From Siniperca chuatsi (lineage: Eukaryota; Chordata; Actinopteri; Centrarchiformes; Sinipercidae), in NCBI RefSeq assembly GCF_020085105.1, contig NC_058062.1, positions 4,924,945-4,988,944 on the forward strand: 64,000 nucleotides of DNA. Reading direction: 5' to 3'. Both the position numbers and the translations under genes were made by a program. The notes beneath the pieces are model-generated. The model ran no database searches. It was not told the origin of the DNA and saw only the letters and a list, made by a program, of their open reading frames with translations. Below, in pieces: positions 1-12,689 of the stretch (position 1 is its first letter; every line of letters starts with the position of its first letter).

Positions 1-78
1 TGAAACCTTTTCTACGATAGAACACTCCTGGACGAATAAGGAACTACACCGCCTTTTTAAGGAAGGATTTATTACTTG

Positions 79-138
79 GCTGTTGTATTAGACTGCATTA
101 GTGTTATCTAGGTGTACCTAATAAACTGGCAACTGAGC
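79..138. repeat. Terminal fragment of a DNA-transposon-like repeat
   Basis: The stretch resembles the recurring teleost repeat end that reads roughly GGTGTACCTAATAAAGTGGC. It lies in an intron, or the unseen 3' part, of prr14. Only the end is present, so family assignment is weak. Confidence 0.3.
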
Positions 139-245
139 ATAAATCCAAAAATCAAAAGGGATTCAATATAAAATGATGCACAATAACAATGTGTTATTAC
201 ACCTGTAGTACAAGATGTCTTATACTGACATATGATAATGCATAC

Positions 246-3200
246 CTTGATTTCAGAATCAGAAAAGGCCTTTTCTTCTCTCAACCCTACATCTTCAAAC
301 TCCTGACTGGATGAGCTTGTGTCCTCGCCATCATCCTCCTCTTCACTCTGTTGCCTTCTCTCAATCTCACACTCCAGGGGATTCCCACTGCAAAGAAGCC
401 AAGAGTTAATATCAGCAAAGCACTAAAACATTTGAGCATCTTACTACAGATTTTTAAAAAGTGCGTTACCTGCTGCTAGAGTCCAAGGTAGCACTACAAG
501 AGTCAGTTCTTTCGAGGAATCCTGGAAGGCGCCATGTTGAGGAGCTCAATGAGTATATCGAAGAAGAGGCAGTGGGAGAGGAAATGTGACTGGAGGAGGA
601 GCTGCTGCTGGGGCTGGCAGCAGCTCCTCTGCTGTCTACTTTCTTAGAAAGGAAAGCCAGGGGGCTTGAAAGGAAACAGGAAGCAAGAGCTGAGAGGGAA
701 GTGCTGGGAGAAAGTGCAAGACTAGGAGACAAGTGTTGGGTGGCGCTGTCATATAGGACAGATCTTCTGGATGGGTACACCTCCTTACGAAGGCAGAGAG
801 GGGCGATCTCCCTCTCCACTTCTATACTGCAGACTGTGTGTCGACGAGCCCGCCGCAGGGATTTGTGGGCATGATGAACAAGAGGAATGTGGGAAGACTG
901 ATGCTGGTGTGGTGTGTGAATCCTGCTGTGATGGGGTGAATGCAGAGAAGAAGCCCAAGTTGCGTCATGGGAACGGAGGGAGGGGATCTCTGGGCAAGAG
1001 TAGCTGCGTAACAGGCGCCTTGAAAGGCTATTTTCTGATGAGCTTCCTTCTGTAACCAGGTCTGCATCATCCATAGTGATGGAGTTTGTCACCTCTTCAC
1101 CTTTACGTTTCCTAATATGCAAAACCCTGCATTTTCTCCTTTGGTTATCTGTTCTCCTTGGCTTAATGTTAACCCTTCTTGCACTAGACCTTAACCTAGA
1201 GACATTGATGCTGCTGTGGTTACTGGCTTCAGCATCAGTGGGAAATACCTCATCTGCCACGGAAGCAGTACTCTTTTCCTTCTCATCCATAACATGCTTA
1301 ACTTCATTACTTAATTGTACATAGTCTAAATCAAGATGGGAGGGTGAAGGAACAAGTTGGTGATTACTTTCAAAAGGTGTCATTTCAAAATATAAAGGGT
1401 CCATTGACATTTTACCTTTTCCTTCTTTAGACTGGTTTTCTTTGGTTATCAAATTAAGGTTATGGATACATTGCTTTGTCTCTTGAGTCCCACCTGACGC
1501 AGATAATTTAACAGCACCTCTAAAACCCTTTTTGGGTCTCTTGGACGGCTGGTTCAGCTCCATTTTCATGCTCTCCTCGTTTTGAACATGCTGAGAGTTA
1601 TTAAAAGCTGTGGGCGTGAGTTCTAATGGTTCCATTGATAGTGCTGATGAGGTAGAAACCAAAGTGCTGTCTGATTCTGTAGTTGAACTCGCTTGGTTTG
1701 GCGTTTTGCGTTTTAGTGGTTTTTTGTTTATATTCCTGCACTTGTTTGTGGTCTGGAGCTGCTTTATATCAGAACCGTCAAAGACTTCTGATAACGGTTC
1801 CTGCTCTACTTGTTTTGTAGAGATGATTGCCATGGTGGTTTCCAGATCCATACAGTTATCAATGCCTACATCAGGTTTACCAAGACCTGTTCTTGTCTTC
1901 AGTCTTTTGCATGAACCACTGGGCTTCACCTTGCTGCTGCTGCCCTTTTGGTTGTTCTCTGACACACAACTGCTTTTATCCAGTGAGCAAACCAACATCA
2001 CATCAGAGGAACTTTCAGTCTGTATGTTTAACACTGCTTTATTTATGGTAGCAAGCATTTCTTGTCCACCTTTTCCTTTCTTGTTTGCTCTTGTTGAAAC
2101 TGCCTGTCTTTTTCTAGCAGGCTTCACCATTTCTTCCCTATCTACAATGGTATTTGTAGACACTTCCTTTCTTGTTGGTCTTAGCACTCTCAATACGCCA
2201 CTATCTGAAGCCACATTTAATAACTCTTGTGTTTTTATATCCTTTGTACATATATTTGCTGTCAATCTTTTCCTCTTCACAAAGTCTTGGGAATGACAGT
2301 CCAGTTTCAGCCCCCTCTTTGCTCTCCCAAGACCTGCAGCTGAATACATTTCAGGGTTTAGCTGACATTCCAGCTGCTGAGTATCCAAAGTAGGCTTTAG
2401 TGTCCTTCCAATAGCACTGTCACTGTCAGTTAAGTTATTCCAGAGATTTTGGCAAACCAAGTGGCAACTTTCCATTTTCCTGCCATCATCATCATCACCA
2501 TCAGGCTGAGCATAACAGACTGAAGAAGATAATGACAGTGTTTTGTCAATGTCTCTTGAGTCTGCTTTGTTTGATTTGACTAAATTCATGTGAGAAACTT
2601 GCTCATCAATAACCTCTGGGTAAGACTCTTCCATTGTGACTTCAGATGTTAAAGTCTTAGAGGCAACTTTCTTTGCTTCAGTTCTCTTTCTGGAACACCT
2701 CCTAGGCAGTGTTTTCAGCTGGACAACCATTTTGCCTTTCTGGGCCTCCATGGCACTGGATATCTTTAACTTGGATTCATGTGAGGCACTTACACTGACA
2801 GAGGGCTGTAACAGTATAGAGGACCTAATCACGGACCCATCAGATTCTGGAACGTCCTCAGAAACAATGCAGGGTAAGGGACTGTGTTGCAAAGGCACAG
2901 AATCAGGTGAGTTTTTTTCCTTCTGAGTTATTGCACATTCATCTGCCAGTTCAGAGCTGTGTGTTGATGACTCCACATCAAACGACAATTTTTTAGAATA
3001 TTTAAGAGCAACAGTTTTTGCATTTTGCACACATTCTACTTCAGTGAGCCTCTGCTGATTAGCTTTGCCGTCCTGATTTCCATTCTCACTTTGTGCTTCT
3101 GGATGAAACACATCGCTTGGTTCTGAATGTTCAATATCAGATGTTTCATCAGCTTGCAGCTCACACTTATTGAGTTTGTCTGGATGGTCCATGGATGGTG

Positions 3201-6200
3201 GAGGACTATTAGCTCTGAAGAGTTTAACCGGACTCATTACTATCTCTGTGAAACAGGCCATCTTCGACTTGAATGACTGAAACAAGGGGCCGATCACCCA
3301 TCCCTTCGGGGCAGATGCATTTTCAACAGTGTGTCCAACAGCCAATCCCCCGCATGTAGCCACATCAGATTTAGTGGTGTCAAGATTCTGAGTGGTACTG
3401 TCAAACTGTTCGACTACATTTTCTGCCGCAGAGACATTTGGTTTCTTCCGAGGGCTTTCCCAGTCCTTTTGCCTATAATAAAAAAACAGCAAAGGGAAAT
3501 TCAACTTTCAAACATAACTCACAAGGCAGACAGTGTCATTATGTCAAATAAAAACACCTACATATATTTTCTCGTGAAAGCATCAATACAGTGGTGTGCA
3601 AAAGTGTTTGCCCCCTTCCTGATTTCTTATTTTTTTGCATGTTTTTCACACTTGAATGTTTCAGATCATCAAACAAATTTAAATATTAGTCAAAGATAAC
3701 ACAAGTAAATACAAAATGCAGTTTTTAAATGAAGGTTGTTATTATTATTAAGGGAAAACAAAATCCAAACCTACATGGCCCTGAGTGAAAAAGTAATTGC
3801 CCCCTAAACCTTAATAACTGGTTGGGTCACCCTTAGCAGCAACAATTGCAATCAAGCGGGGGAAAAAAATATGGATGCAAATGATGTAGGTCGCTTTTCT
3901 GCTCTGAATTAAAGTTTTTTTTTTTCAACACAAGGCCTTCAGAGTGCTTCTGCAAAAAGAAGAAGACAACTGGAAAAAAATAAAAAAATAAAAAACACAC
4001 CTCTCACTGCAAAAACCACAGCCTGTCTGATCAGGGCATAAAAATAACATTTGTGTGAAGAGTTTTTACACACAAATAATGTCTAAGTAAACACTTCCAT
4101 ATCAACAAAATGATTGTCATGCATACACAAGCTGAGAAAACTTAACTGTAACACTTACGTATTTCGCTGCTCTGCCACAAAACTAAAATCAAATCCATCC
4201 TGTAAAATAAATACATATAATACAATATAAACATTTTACAGTTGTTTTAGGAAAATTAAGCAGTGTTTGGCTGAGCATAGATACCATCTGAGCTGCTGAT
4301 CCAACCAACTAAACATCAAATAGAAAACGCTAAAATGCTGCTGTTTGTGAAAAAGCATTATAGGCTCATTTTCCATTTATAAAAGAAAAAAGTTAAATGT
4401 TTTCCAAACCTATTTCATTTTTTTCCAAAATTAAACCAAGCACTATGCATTCATGATAATTGTGAACTTTTACATATTCAAACTCAATATTTAAACAATT
4501 TTTGAACGACAAGGTAAAGAGAAGACAAATTAAGATGCATTACATTCTGCAATATCTGCTGTCTAAGCGTTAGTGGGTCACATTAAGACCCTCCATTGCT
4601 TGTCTGTGTTAGATGCAGCAGACCGCGAAGGAGGATTAAAATCACTCAATTAACCCTCACAGCCAGTTTACTGTACAGGTCTCCAATGTTGGCATACAGA
4701 CCCACAGTACAGCTGCTGTGCAACCAGATTAGACACTGACAACCTTATTACATGTAAAATACCATAAAGGGCATGCAGACAGACTGTAAGATAAAGACTG
4801 AGAGACTGACAGAGACAGAGAGGATAGAGTGTGAGAACATCTAGAGCAAGGAAAGATAAAACTGACCTCGTTTTGTTTCTCATGTCCATGTGTGCTTTCA
4901 ACTCTTGGCTGCTTGGACTGTGACACTTGTACCTACAAATCACAGATGCATAGGCGCTGCATGAGCAGTGACTCATTTGATTATGGAAGAGTATCTGAAC
5001 AAGACTTTTTAAACCTCCTACCATGTTCCCACTCTCCCCTTGTCTCTTTGTGGGGGACGGACTCTGTCTGGATGGTTTCTGAGCTGCTCCAATGTCTGTA
5101 TTGCTCTGCTTTTTAGGAGTTTGTGCTCTGTTCCCTTGAATGCGACCACTCCTTCTGTGTCCAGATATTCCATCATTCGCACAGCTGTGAATGTTTCAAA
5201 AATTTGTAAATTTAGCCAATATGCAGCTTTTATTTCTCCCCCAAATACAGTGGAAAAAAACAGTACTGTAAGTCTTAGAAATGCACGATGCATCGGTATC
5301 TGCATTAGGGATGTCCCAATCCAGTTTTTTTGGCCCCAATCCCATTCCCAGTTCTTTACTAATGGGTATCTGCCGACACTGAGTCTGATATGTTTTGTAC
5401 ACTGCTCTTTGCTTATAAGAGAAGACTGATAACAGGTTAGTTACCGTATGAGTTTAGAGAATCCGTTTATTTTGCCAACTCGGGTGTCAGAACAGAGTCA
5501 CTCATGGGTGTGACCAAATACTTTTTCACATTCACACACTCTAATTTTCACTTGTATATGCAGTGAAATGCTGCACTGTAGAGCTCAGCTGCCATTAGGG
5601 AGAGCCGCACTGCAACACTAGCAGGCTGAGGTGGACAAAACACAGTAAAGTTCAGTAAGGAAAGATTTTGATCTGCTTTATTTTTGATACCGACCCATTA
5701 AAATATGATCCTTTGGATCTGCTCAGGACATCCCTAAGTATCACAAACAAAATTGCTTAAAAATACATCATCCTTACTCAAACCAATATTTAACTTGTGA
5801 GTTGTGACCAACATTTGTTGATGCAATATATACAGCATAAATATGATAATCATTTTGATAACCTAATTTGTTAGCCAACTGTAAAGTGATGATTACAATC
5901 TAACTTTCTGTACATGTCATATAAATGTGTGCCGATTGCAGGGAACAGATTCACTTTCACTTTTGTCTTCAGCTGAGGTGGGACCGTCAACATCTACATC
6001 AAGCTTTCAAAGATCCACCTGCTGTTTTAAAATGCTATTTCAAAATAAGTGTTAAAGGCTTTCTGCATTTCAGGTGAGATAGTTTTTGCTGTTCATCTCC
6101 ATTGTTGACTGAAGAAACTTGCCTTGAAGAAATGTTGCCTTTTGCAATGTATCAGAACAAGTGCTGAGACCACAGTGTTATCTAAATCTGCACCATGCAT

Positions 6201-6520
6201 AGCAGTATACCAGATAAATTTCAATGGCGAAAATACATTGTACTCCTATCAGTTCTGATGGAAATTATCAGTTATCAGCAAAACTTCGACAGAATGTACT
6301 CAGTGTCTGCAAATCCTAAACCATTCAGTCAATAAAGGAAAAAAAAAGTGTCAAAAAGCAAGGAGGGGAAAACACACCTACAGCAAAAGAAACCAAAAAA
6401 AAAGGTGCCAGGACAACTATACCTGGGAGTGATGGAGGAAAGGGGGAGGAGAGGTGGTGGAGGTTCACTGTGGGGAGGTGCACTACAGAAACGGTTTGGG
6501 GGAATAGCATCTTCATCCAT
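246..6520 (-). CDS. prr14: PRR14 (proline-rich protein 14), 3' end outside window
   Basis: Family role: nuclear protein that tethers HP1-bound heterochromatin to the lamina. Coding exons, read on the minus strand: 6423-6520 (start ATG at 6520), 5022-5184, 4867-4932, 4159-4199, 470-3472 and 246-387; later exons lie off the left edge. All have GT-AG sites and phases close without a stop, giving at least 1171 codons. The 3003-bp exon encodes about 1000 residues of low-complexity, Ser/Lys-rich, probably disordered protein. Near its end are the landmarks RSYSCPE, RRARRHTV and CLRKEVYP, which I recall in human PRR14 as RSYSCPD, RPRRHTV and CLRKEVFP. The 246-387 exon ends in FSDSEIK, which just precedes the Tantalus domain in the family; that domain itself is not in the window. 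The protein is about twice the human length. PRR14L is the alternative, but the neighbour CD2BP2 favours PRR14. The short donor at 6422 (GTATAG) is the weakest junction. Confidence 0.88.
3588..3862. repeat. Tc1/mariner-like repeat fragment in a prr14 intron
   Basis: The segment begins CAGTGGTGTGCAAAAGTGTT, runs through the block around 3779 that mirrors its start (AAAAAGTAATTGCCCCC) and continues to a GGGTCACCCTTAGCAGC-like stretch. I recognise it as one end of a dispersed teleost class II repeat, recalled rather than searched. No coding sequence survives. It lies in the intron between prr14 exons 3472 and 4159. Confidence 0.5.
5306..5738. mobile_element. hAT-like inverted-repeat element (TAGGGATGTCC ends)
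   Basis: Left end TTAGGGATGTCCCAATCC and right end GGACATCCCTAAG are inverted copies about 430 bases apart. The interior carries decayed remnants of the 'gatccg/gatacc' motifs usual in this teleost family. There is no ORF, so it is non-autonomous. It lies in the prr14 intron between exons 5184 and 6423. hAT assignment rests on recall of the family; target duplications are not clear. Confidence 0.6.
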
Positions 6521-6700
6521 TGGACAAACTATCTGAGGAAGCGGGTCAGAGGAATGAGTCAACATCCCCTTGCTCTCACTTTCTCTCCTTGTTTCTCCTT
6601 ATCTGTAAATACCAACAACGGAAAAAAACCCAAACATGCAGGGTATCAAATCAGTATGAAAACACTTCAAAACAGGTCTTAAAAATGAGGCTTCACTTAC

Positions 6701-6729
6701 TTTTCTGATCTCTGTGATGGGGGTTTATT
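6701..6729 (-). other. prr14: Probable noncoding exon 2 of prr14 (5' UTR)
   Basis: A 29-base block flanked by TTTCAG on its upstream side and GTAAGTGA on its downstream side (minus strand). It cannot be coding in the frame needed by exon 6423-6532, because that frame has a TAA at its start, so I place it in the 5' UTR. The next exon begins at 6532 after a CTTCCTCAG acceptor, 12 bases before the ATG at 6520. Transcript data would settle it. Confidence 0.5.
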
Positions 6730-6807
6730 CTGAAATGAAGAATAGTATACGTTTTTATATATTTACCTTTTCTTTTGCAAAATTGAACATTCATATGTAA
6801 AACAACT

Positions 6808-7140
6808 AGGGATGCAACAAATGATTCTTTTCATAATCTAATAAAATCCTGATCATTTTCTCAATTAAATCGCTTGGTATATAACATATCAGAAAATAGT
6901 GAAAAATGGCAATCACAATTTTCATCACAATAAGCCCATGGTGACCTCTTCAAATGTCTTGTTTTATCCAACTAACAGTCCAAAACCCAAACATATTCAG
7001 TTTACTATCACATAAAAAACAGAAAAGCATATAATCCTCCTATTTGAGAAGCTAAGAAATTTGAGATATTAGCTTGAAAAATGACTATAATGATTATTCG
7101 ATCAACTAATCGATTAATCGACTAATTGTTCCAGCTCTAA
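6808..7140. mobile_element. Non-autonomous inverted-repeat element with 'cgattaatcg' motif
   Basis: It starts TAGGGATGCAACAAATGATT and ends ATCGATTAATCGACTAATTGTTCCAGCTCTA, the reverse of the common teleost end TAGAGCTGCAAC. About 330 bases, no ORF, inside the upstream intron of prr14. The interior matches the recalled consensus (segments such as ATTCAGTTTACTATCACAT and CCAACTAACAGTCCAAAACCC). A truncated relative is at 8688-8760. Confidence 0.6.
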
Positions 7141-8153
7141 AAACAACAACAGAGAAATAGAAAGTGATGTAATGTAATGTGACAAATGTAGAGACGAGAT
7201 AAGGTAAAAACTAAAATAAACATTTAGCTGGTGCACATTAGTAGTACAGCAGTTGAGGGGTATTTGTGACAGCATTTCTGGGGAATTTAAAATATTAAAT
7301 TGACACAGGCACAGTCAATCTGGTTTTGAGGAATGTCCTTCATAGAGTCAAAAGGTTTACATGTCTTGTAAACGGTTTTACACTTGTTTCTCAACAAATA
7401 TGTAATTTTTCTCTAGTTGCATGAAACGGAATTAATTAAATTTAAGCATGGTGGAGGTTATTTTAATCAATACTTAAGATTGAAACGGTGTTGTAAATCG
7501 AGAAATTCTTAATAGTCAATATCACAGCAATAATTATGTTGGAGGGAAAAAAAACAAAACTCATTTTTGAATTTGAGCTCCCAGTCTTTGCCAGTGGTTG
7601 GCACATCAAAATTAGTTATCTTACGCTGCAGTCCGTTAGCGAAAGGTTGGCTGCATCTAAAGCTCGCTAACGTTATATCAGGAAATGGAAATAGACCCGG
7701 TTTCATAGCTAGCGGTAATTAACGTTAAATACGACTGCACTTCAGTGAATGTTTTCAATCAAACGGAAGCGGCGGTTCGATCAAAAGTGAGCGCGGTCTA
7801 CTTGCTGGAATGGACACTGTCTCACATTCAAACTTATATGAGCTAACGTATGTTAACATTAGCTAACGTTATCGTATGTCGCACAATGGCTATCATAAAA
7901 GTAGTGTGGGTTTTACATTTTAGCTACGTCTGAGCAGAGCTTTATTGTAACTCCGTCAACAGTGCATGGTTTGGCTAACGCCGATATTCATAGTGTGTAC
8001 CATACAGTTTCTGCACCAGAGAATAGCCGTAGCCGGGAGCTGTCATGTCTCTTAACGTTCAAGTGCTTTCTATGGGGCAACTGGAGATTTTCTCATTTCG
8101 TAGTTTAGTTGCATACGGTTATTGTGGCTAAATACTATTAAACAAACTTACCA

Positions 8154-8240
8154 GAAACGTTTAGCTGTACCGCAGGCTACTATTCCGACCTCAACGTAAA
8201 CAAGACATGCCGGACGGCGCCCTACAACAACGACGCGTAG
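8154..8240 (-). other. prr14: Probable first (noncoding) exon of prr14
   Basis: On the minus strand a GC-rich stretch with several CpGs ends in the strong donor GTAAGTTT at about 8153. It holds one very short upstream ORF (ATG TCT TGT TTA CGT TGA). The 5' edge is a guess; a CCAAT array lies about 45-130 bases upstream. No other gene start is visible nearby, and the next prr14 exon downstream is at 6701-6729. Confidence 0.45.
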
Positions 8241-8284
8241 AGGGATCCGTTTTTACAAATCCAACAACCAGACAGGCGGATCAT

Positions 8285-8366
8285 CCAATCACAGCACGAG
8301 TTCATTTTCCGCAAATCTCACCAATAAGAGAAGATTCTGAAGAGCCATAGAAGGAGGGCAGCCAAT
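8285..8366 (-). promoter_or_regulatory. Triple CCAAT-box array upstream of prr14
   Basis: Three CCAAT pentamers lie on the plus strand at 8285-8289, 8321-8325 and 8362-8366, spaced 36 and 41 bases. They sit directly upstream of the inferred prr14 first exon, with no TATA box in view. Regularly spaced CCAAT boxes bind NF-Y and are typical of TATA-less promoters of cell-cycle genes (established knowledge). That this is the prr14 promoter is inference from position. No plus-strand exon was seen that would make it a shared promoter. Confidence 0.5.
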
Positions 8367-9335
8367 AGGAGAGCGACGACAAATGGCTAATAAAAATTAG
8401 TCTTCTTTTATGTCCTCGAGTGACCCAGTATCTTAAAAGACCTACATTTTGTTAAGCGAAGGCGTTGAAATTATAGTCAATTTGACCAAATGAATGTGTG
8501 ATCACAAGAGCACCCTAGTTAGTTAAGTTTTAGTTTTTAGTTAAACTACACACGTATTTTAGTTTAGTTACACAATTTTATTGGATCTTCTATTATAAAC
8601 AAAAAATGTTTTACAGTTGCTCATTAAACAATTTTAATGTTCCACAAGTCTAATTTCGTACAAATCGCTACTGTTGAGCAAATTGTACTAGGGTTGAAAT
8701 TCACAATTATTTTCATTATAGAATAATCTCGATTAATCGTTTGGCCTATAAAACTTCAAAATATCCTAGAGAACAAGGTGATGTAATTCACAGATTGTAG
8801 TCTGATTGTTGATCTTTTTCTTACTTTGATTTGAAAGAATATAAATAATTTGAATTGGCTCAATATTTTATACCAATGTATATATTTTATCCTGGGAGGT
8901 AACACTGATGTATATGACTATATGCAAAGTAGATATAATCTAATAACTACCAAGAAAATCTAACTGTGAATATCTGAAGCTGTGTGCAGTTAAACTTTGT
9001 CCTAAACATCTCCATATTCTACTCCACTAAAAACATGAATTTCTTCCTGGCAAAAGTGCCATTTAGTATTGAATTGACAAGATGGTACAGTAGTACCGTT
9101 AATTATTAACAATATAAGTACAGAAGTGTAAAATACTCTACAGTAACAAAATAATTCTAATAATTTTATCAAATGTCAGCGTGCAAATGAATGTCATGTA
9201 GAATGACCATGTAAACGTCACTAAATGATCAGAATTAAATCAGTCTTCAATGAGTCTTAAAATGAACCCACAATGTGATTTGGTTCTCAAGAAAACAAAA
9301 AAAATGGCTGATAGCAACACCACATACATGAGTTA
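8367..9335. other. Spacer between prr14 promoter and cd2bp2 3' end
   Basis: AT-rich DNA without recognisable exons apart from the truncated repeat at 8688-8760. No ORF above background and no clear promoter other than the CCAAT boxes at its left edge. Confidence 0.5.
8688..8760. repeat. Truncated copy of the 6808-7140 element
   Basis: TAGGGTTGAAATTCACAATT followed by TTTTCATTATAGAATAATC and GATTAATCGTTTGGCCTATA matches the terminal 70 bases of the family and then stops. It lies in the prr14/cd2bp2 spacer. Confidence 0.5.
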
Positions 9336-9341
9336 TTTATT
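9336..9341 (-). terminator. cd2bp2: cd2bp2 polyadenylation signal
   Basis: AATAAA on the minus strand, about 130 bases past the cd2bp2 stop codon. It is the first good signal and implies a short 3' UTR. Confidence 0.6.
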
Positions 9342-9471
9342 TAAAAACAATGTACAGAAAACAAAGCCCCTGTTAAAATGATTTTACACCAAAGCCGTGG
9401 ATGAAAAGACTGAAGAAAGATTGAAGGTAAGTGATCGTGATGGTTGTGATTCATTTGATGCTGGACATAAA

Positions 9472-12353
9472 TCATGTATAGAGCTCAAAGTCTAGTCTCT
9501 TGGAGTTGTAGAACTGAGATCCCTCCTCGTCCTTCCTCCTGCAGTAAACACCACTGCTGAAATAGCCTTCATCCACCCACTCCTGGACAAACAGACAATA
9601 AGAAGATTAAAACCAACCTGGCCAGATTGAGGTTAAAGGTAGAACCGGCTGCATCCCAATAATCTTGTAAACATAATGGGATTTACTAATAAATTTGCAG
9701 GTACATTAGTTTGCAGGAAAAAAACAAAATAAATGGGTAAATACCTAAATAACTTTGCTATTTAACATGTCTATATAGCTGCAAGTTAAGGTTTGTGCAT
9801 GTACTTTATTACACTTTAAAACAGACATACATTTCTGATATGACGATAAGCAAAAAAACTGTCCCAAAAAACATATTCTGTTTTGAGCAATGCGTCCACA
9901 CTTCAAGTATACTCAAAGATATCAGTACACATACTAAATTCGCTTCATTGTTAAATGTGATATTGTTGGACAATGCTGTCTCACACACAAATTCTTGGTT
10001 GTGCATTTTTGCCGTATATATCCATACATTACCAGGCAAAATCTGTAATCAATGAGGAGCTTCTTGGAGAAGGCCATTGGTCCACTGTATCACCTACAAA
10101 CTCAAGAACTGTCGATTTATAATTGGTGTAAGACAACATAATAATACAATACCTGCATCTGCCGACTGGTGAAGGGGCCGTAAACTTCTGAATTATCCTC
10201 GTTGTCCCATTTGTACTCCCACATCACTTCATCACTCACTGAGAAGAAGACAGAACTGGATTAAACAAAACAAGATCATTTGTGATATTGAAGGGAAATG
10301 TATACAAGCAACACTAAGTAACCTCTTCGGTCTTCTTCCTCCTCTTTATCCCCTGATTTGCCACAAAGCGTTTCGTCAAATTTGTCTGCGAACATGTCAA
10401 GTTCATCGCCTTCTTCATCATCATCACCACTGGGTTTCTGCCTCACAGCTGGTCGCTTGCTGCTCATGCTCTTCATCAAATAGGCCAGTTTTTCATAAGT
10501 TTGCTGATAGATCTCAAACATCCCAGATCCAACCAATCTGTCAGCTAGTGCTGTGAGCTTGTCGAGCTTTTCTGTATCCCTTTTGGTCTCCTCTGTTGGT
10601 TCACTCTCTTCCCTCATCTTCCCCTTCTTCCGTCCTCCAAGGCCTCCTAGCCGACGGAGTGCTGTGGCAACTGTCTCCCCAGGTAGCAACAGTTCAACAA
10701 CAGCTTCGGTGAGCTGGTGCTGTGTGTAGGATGCCAGCGGGTCCTCTGCAGGCTCCGTCTCCTCCTCTTCTTCTTCTTCTTCATTTTCTCTGCCTGCCTG
10801 TTGCTCTTCTCTCTGTTTCTCGTCCTCAGCCTCATCCTCATCCCCAACTCTGCGTTTCCGTTTGGCTCCAAGACCTTTCTTCTTTTGTTTGAAAGGTTGC
10901 TCTTTTATTCTCACCTGGAAGAAGTAACATATATTATTGAAAATTGCTTGAAAAGTAACGTTAAGCAAAATCGCCTCAAATGTAATTACCCAGTCAATGT
11001 TGTCAAGCCAGTTGTCTCTAATCTGTTGTTCCTTTTTGATGAAATAGTTTCCCTCGGAATCAAAGTGTCCTTCCTGCATCTCCTCCTCCAGGTTGAAAGG
11101 TGTAATGGGAACTCCCTCATCACAGTCGATTGTTGCTCCCTCTTGGCCTGAAAACATAGTTAGCATGGTCTGGTCTCAGGTGACATAATTACTGATACTC
11201 CATGTTTACGCAAAACACTTTCTTGCTAGACTCACTATACTTGTATGTAGCAGAAATGGATGAAAATGTTGCAGTGTCAAATAATTCAGCCCCTCATTGT
11301 TACAAGCTTGCTTCCTTCACAGGTAATTTTTAAAAAACTGTAGATTTAGACTTGTGAAGAACATGTAAATATGTGCTCAAAATTGTATGTGCAAAGAAAA
11401 GTTTGAAGTAATATGTCATATCAAAGTAAGCAAGACCACCTCTCTGCCATATATCACTACATAGTTACAGCTCAAATAATAAACAAGACATACCCTCCAC
11501 ATCATCACTGGCCAGAATATCATATTTGCTGCTGTTTGTGTCATCCCCTTCATCCTCTTCATCGCTATCAAGGGAATGTTTACCCTTAAACCTGGAGCCT
11601 GGTCCGCTCACAGCCTCACAACTCTAGTTCAGTTAAAGAAAGAAAAGAAAAATATTATCCTTAAGATTATTTAACATTAAAAGTAATACAGGGATACATT
11701 TTCATGCTAGATTAAGTGACTTATTTCCTTGTCACAACAACACTGCCATTAATTTTGCTCTACGGCAGTCCATCTGTCCATGTGCTCATTCAAAAAGACA
11801 CACAGTCTGACAGGTAAAAGTGTACTTCTGCACATTTAAGTCTTAAGGGACAGGTGCATTGAAAAACCCCCATAAAGGACGAGAAAGAAAGGATCCCAAG
11901 CATGCAACTAGGACATTTCATAAACAAACAAAACAATGACATGGGGTGTGTGTGAAGACAAACGACTAACTCCTCCTTATAGATAACTTCACTCACATGG
12001 TAATCTAATAGAGCTTGGTAAGTATAGTCATTAATGCAATAGGTAAAGTCGTCACTGGACCAAAGGCGGTCCAGTGATGATTTGGGTGTTGTTTGTTATG
12101 GTCTTATAAAAGGTCTAAAAGTTTTGGACTGCCAACTTTTAGAGTGATCATGGTATTAAGGCTATTTGATGTCCTTTGTCAAATATATCACCTGTGGCCA
12201 CTTAGTTACATTTCTGAAGTCTTAAGTAATTAACCAGTGATCTGGGTCTAAGCAATGATGTGAACGGGACAGTGCTACCTTTTTGTTTGGGAGGTCGTCA
12301 TCCAGGTCAAACTCCCCGTTCCCGTCCTCAAATGTTACTTTCCTCTTCGCCAT
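9472..12353 (-). CDS. cd2bp2: CD2BP2 (CD2 cytoplasmic tail-binding protein 2; U5-52K)
   Basis: Family role: U5 snRNP component whose GYF domain binds proline-rich ligands; lost before the spliceosome is activated. Six coding exons (minus): 12279-12353, 11494-11623, 10990-11147, 10323-10914, 10153-10238 and 9472-9582. Phases close for 383 aa; human is 341. The start [11 protein letters not shown] is in a good context. Residues about 45-65 and a polyglutamate run near residue 160 are strongly acidic, with a basic [14 protein letters not shown] patch between. The C-terminal 65 residues are the GYF domain, with W-x-Y-x-W, GPF, a Gln-Met-Gln and W-x5-GYF landmarks, split across the last two exons. 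It ends in ELYT. The gene is head-to-head with the PHETA-like gene and tail-to-head with prr14. Nothing looks broken. Confidence 0.96.
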
Positions 12354-12689
12354 GGTGCTACAGAAGGCAAGACAGTGACTCTTTTATACTCCAAACGCAA
12401 CTGTAACATTAGTGAGTAGCTTTATAACACTTTCACAGAGTAGATTCTTGTAACGTTGTGTATATGAGCGGTTACATCAGAACTCATGTTAGCTTTGTTG
12501 CTAAAAATGTTAGCCAACAACAGCATGCAGACGAAGTAAAGCCTTTATCACTGTCCAAACTCTTGGTAGAGGTTAGTTTAGTTAACATTTAGTTAACTAG
12601 TACAATACAACCAGCATATTCAGTTGGTGTATATAAACAAGGGTAATAAACAGAGATTTAACTGGAAAATGATGCAAAACCTGGTGAAA

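Noticed and set aside
1076-2393. Several plus-strand ORFs, one of 228 codons with hydrophobic stretches
   Set aside because: They are antisense to the large prr14 exon, whose frame carries the recognisable family motifs and valid splice phases.
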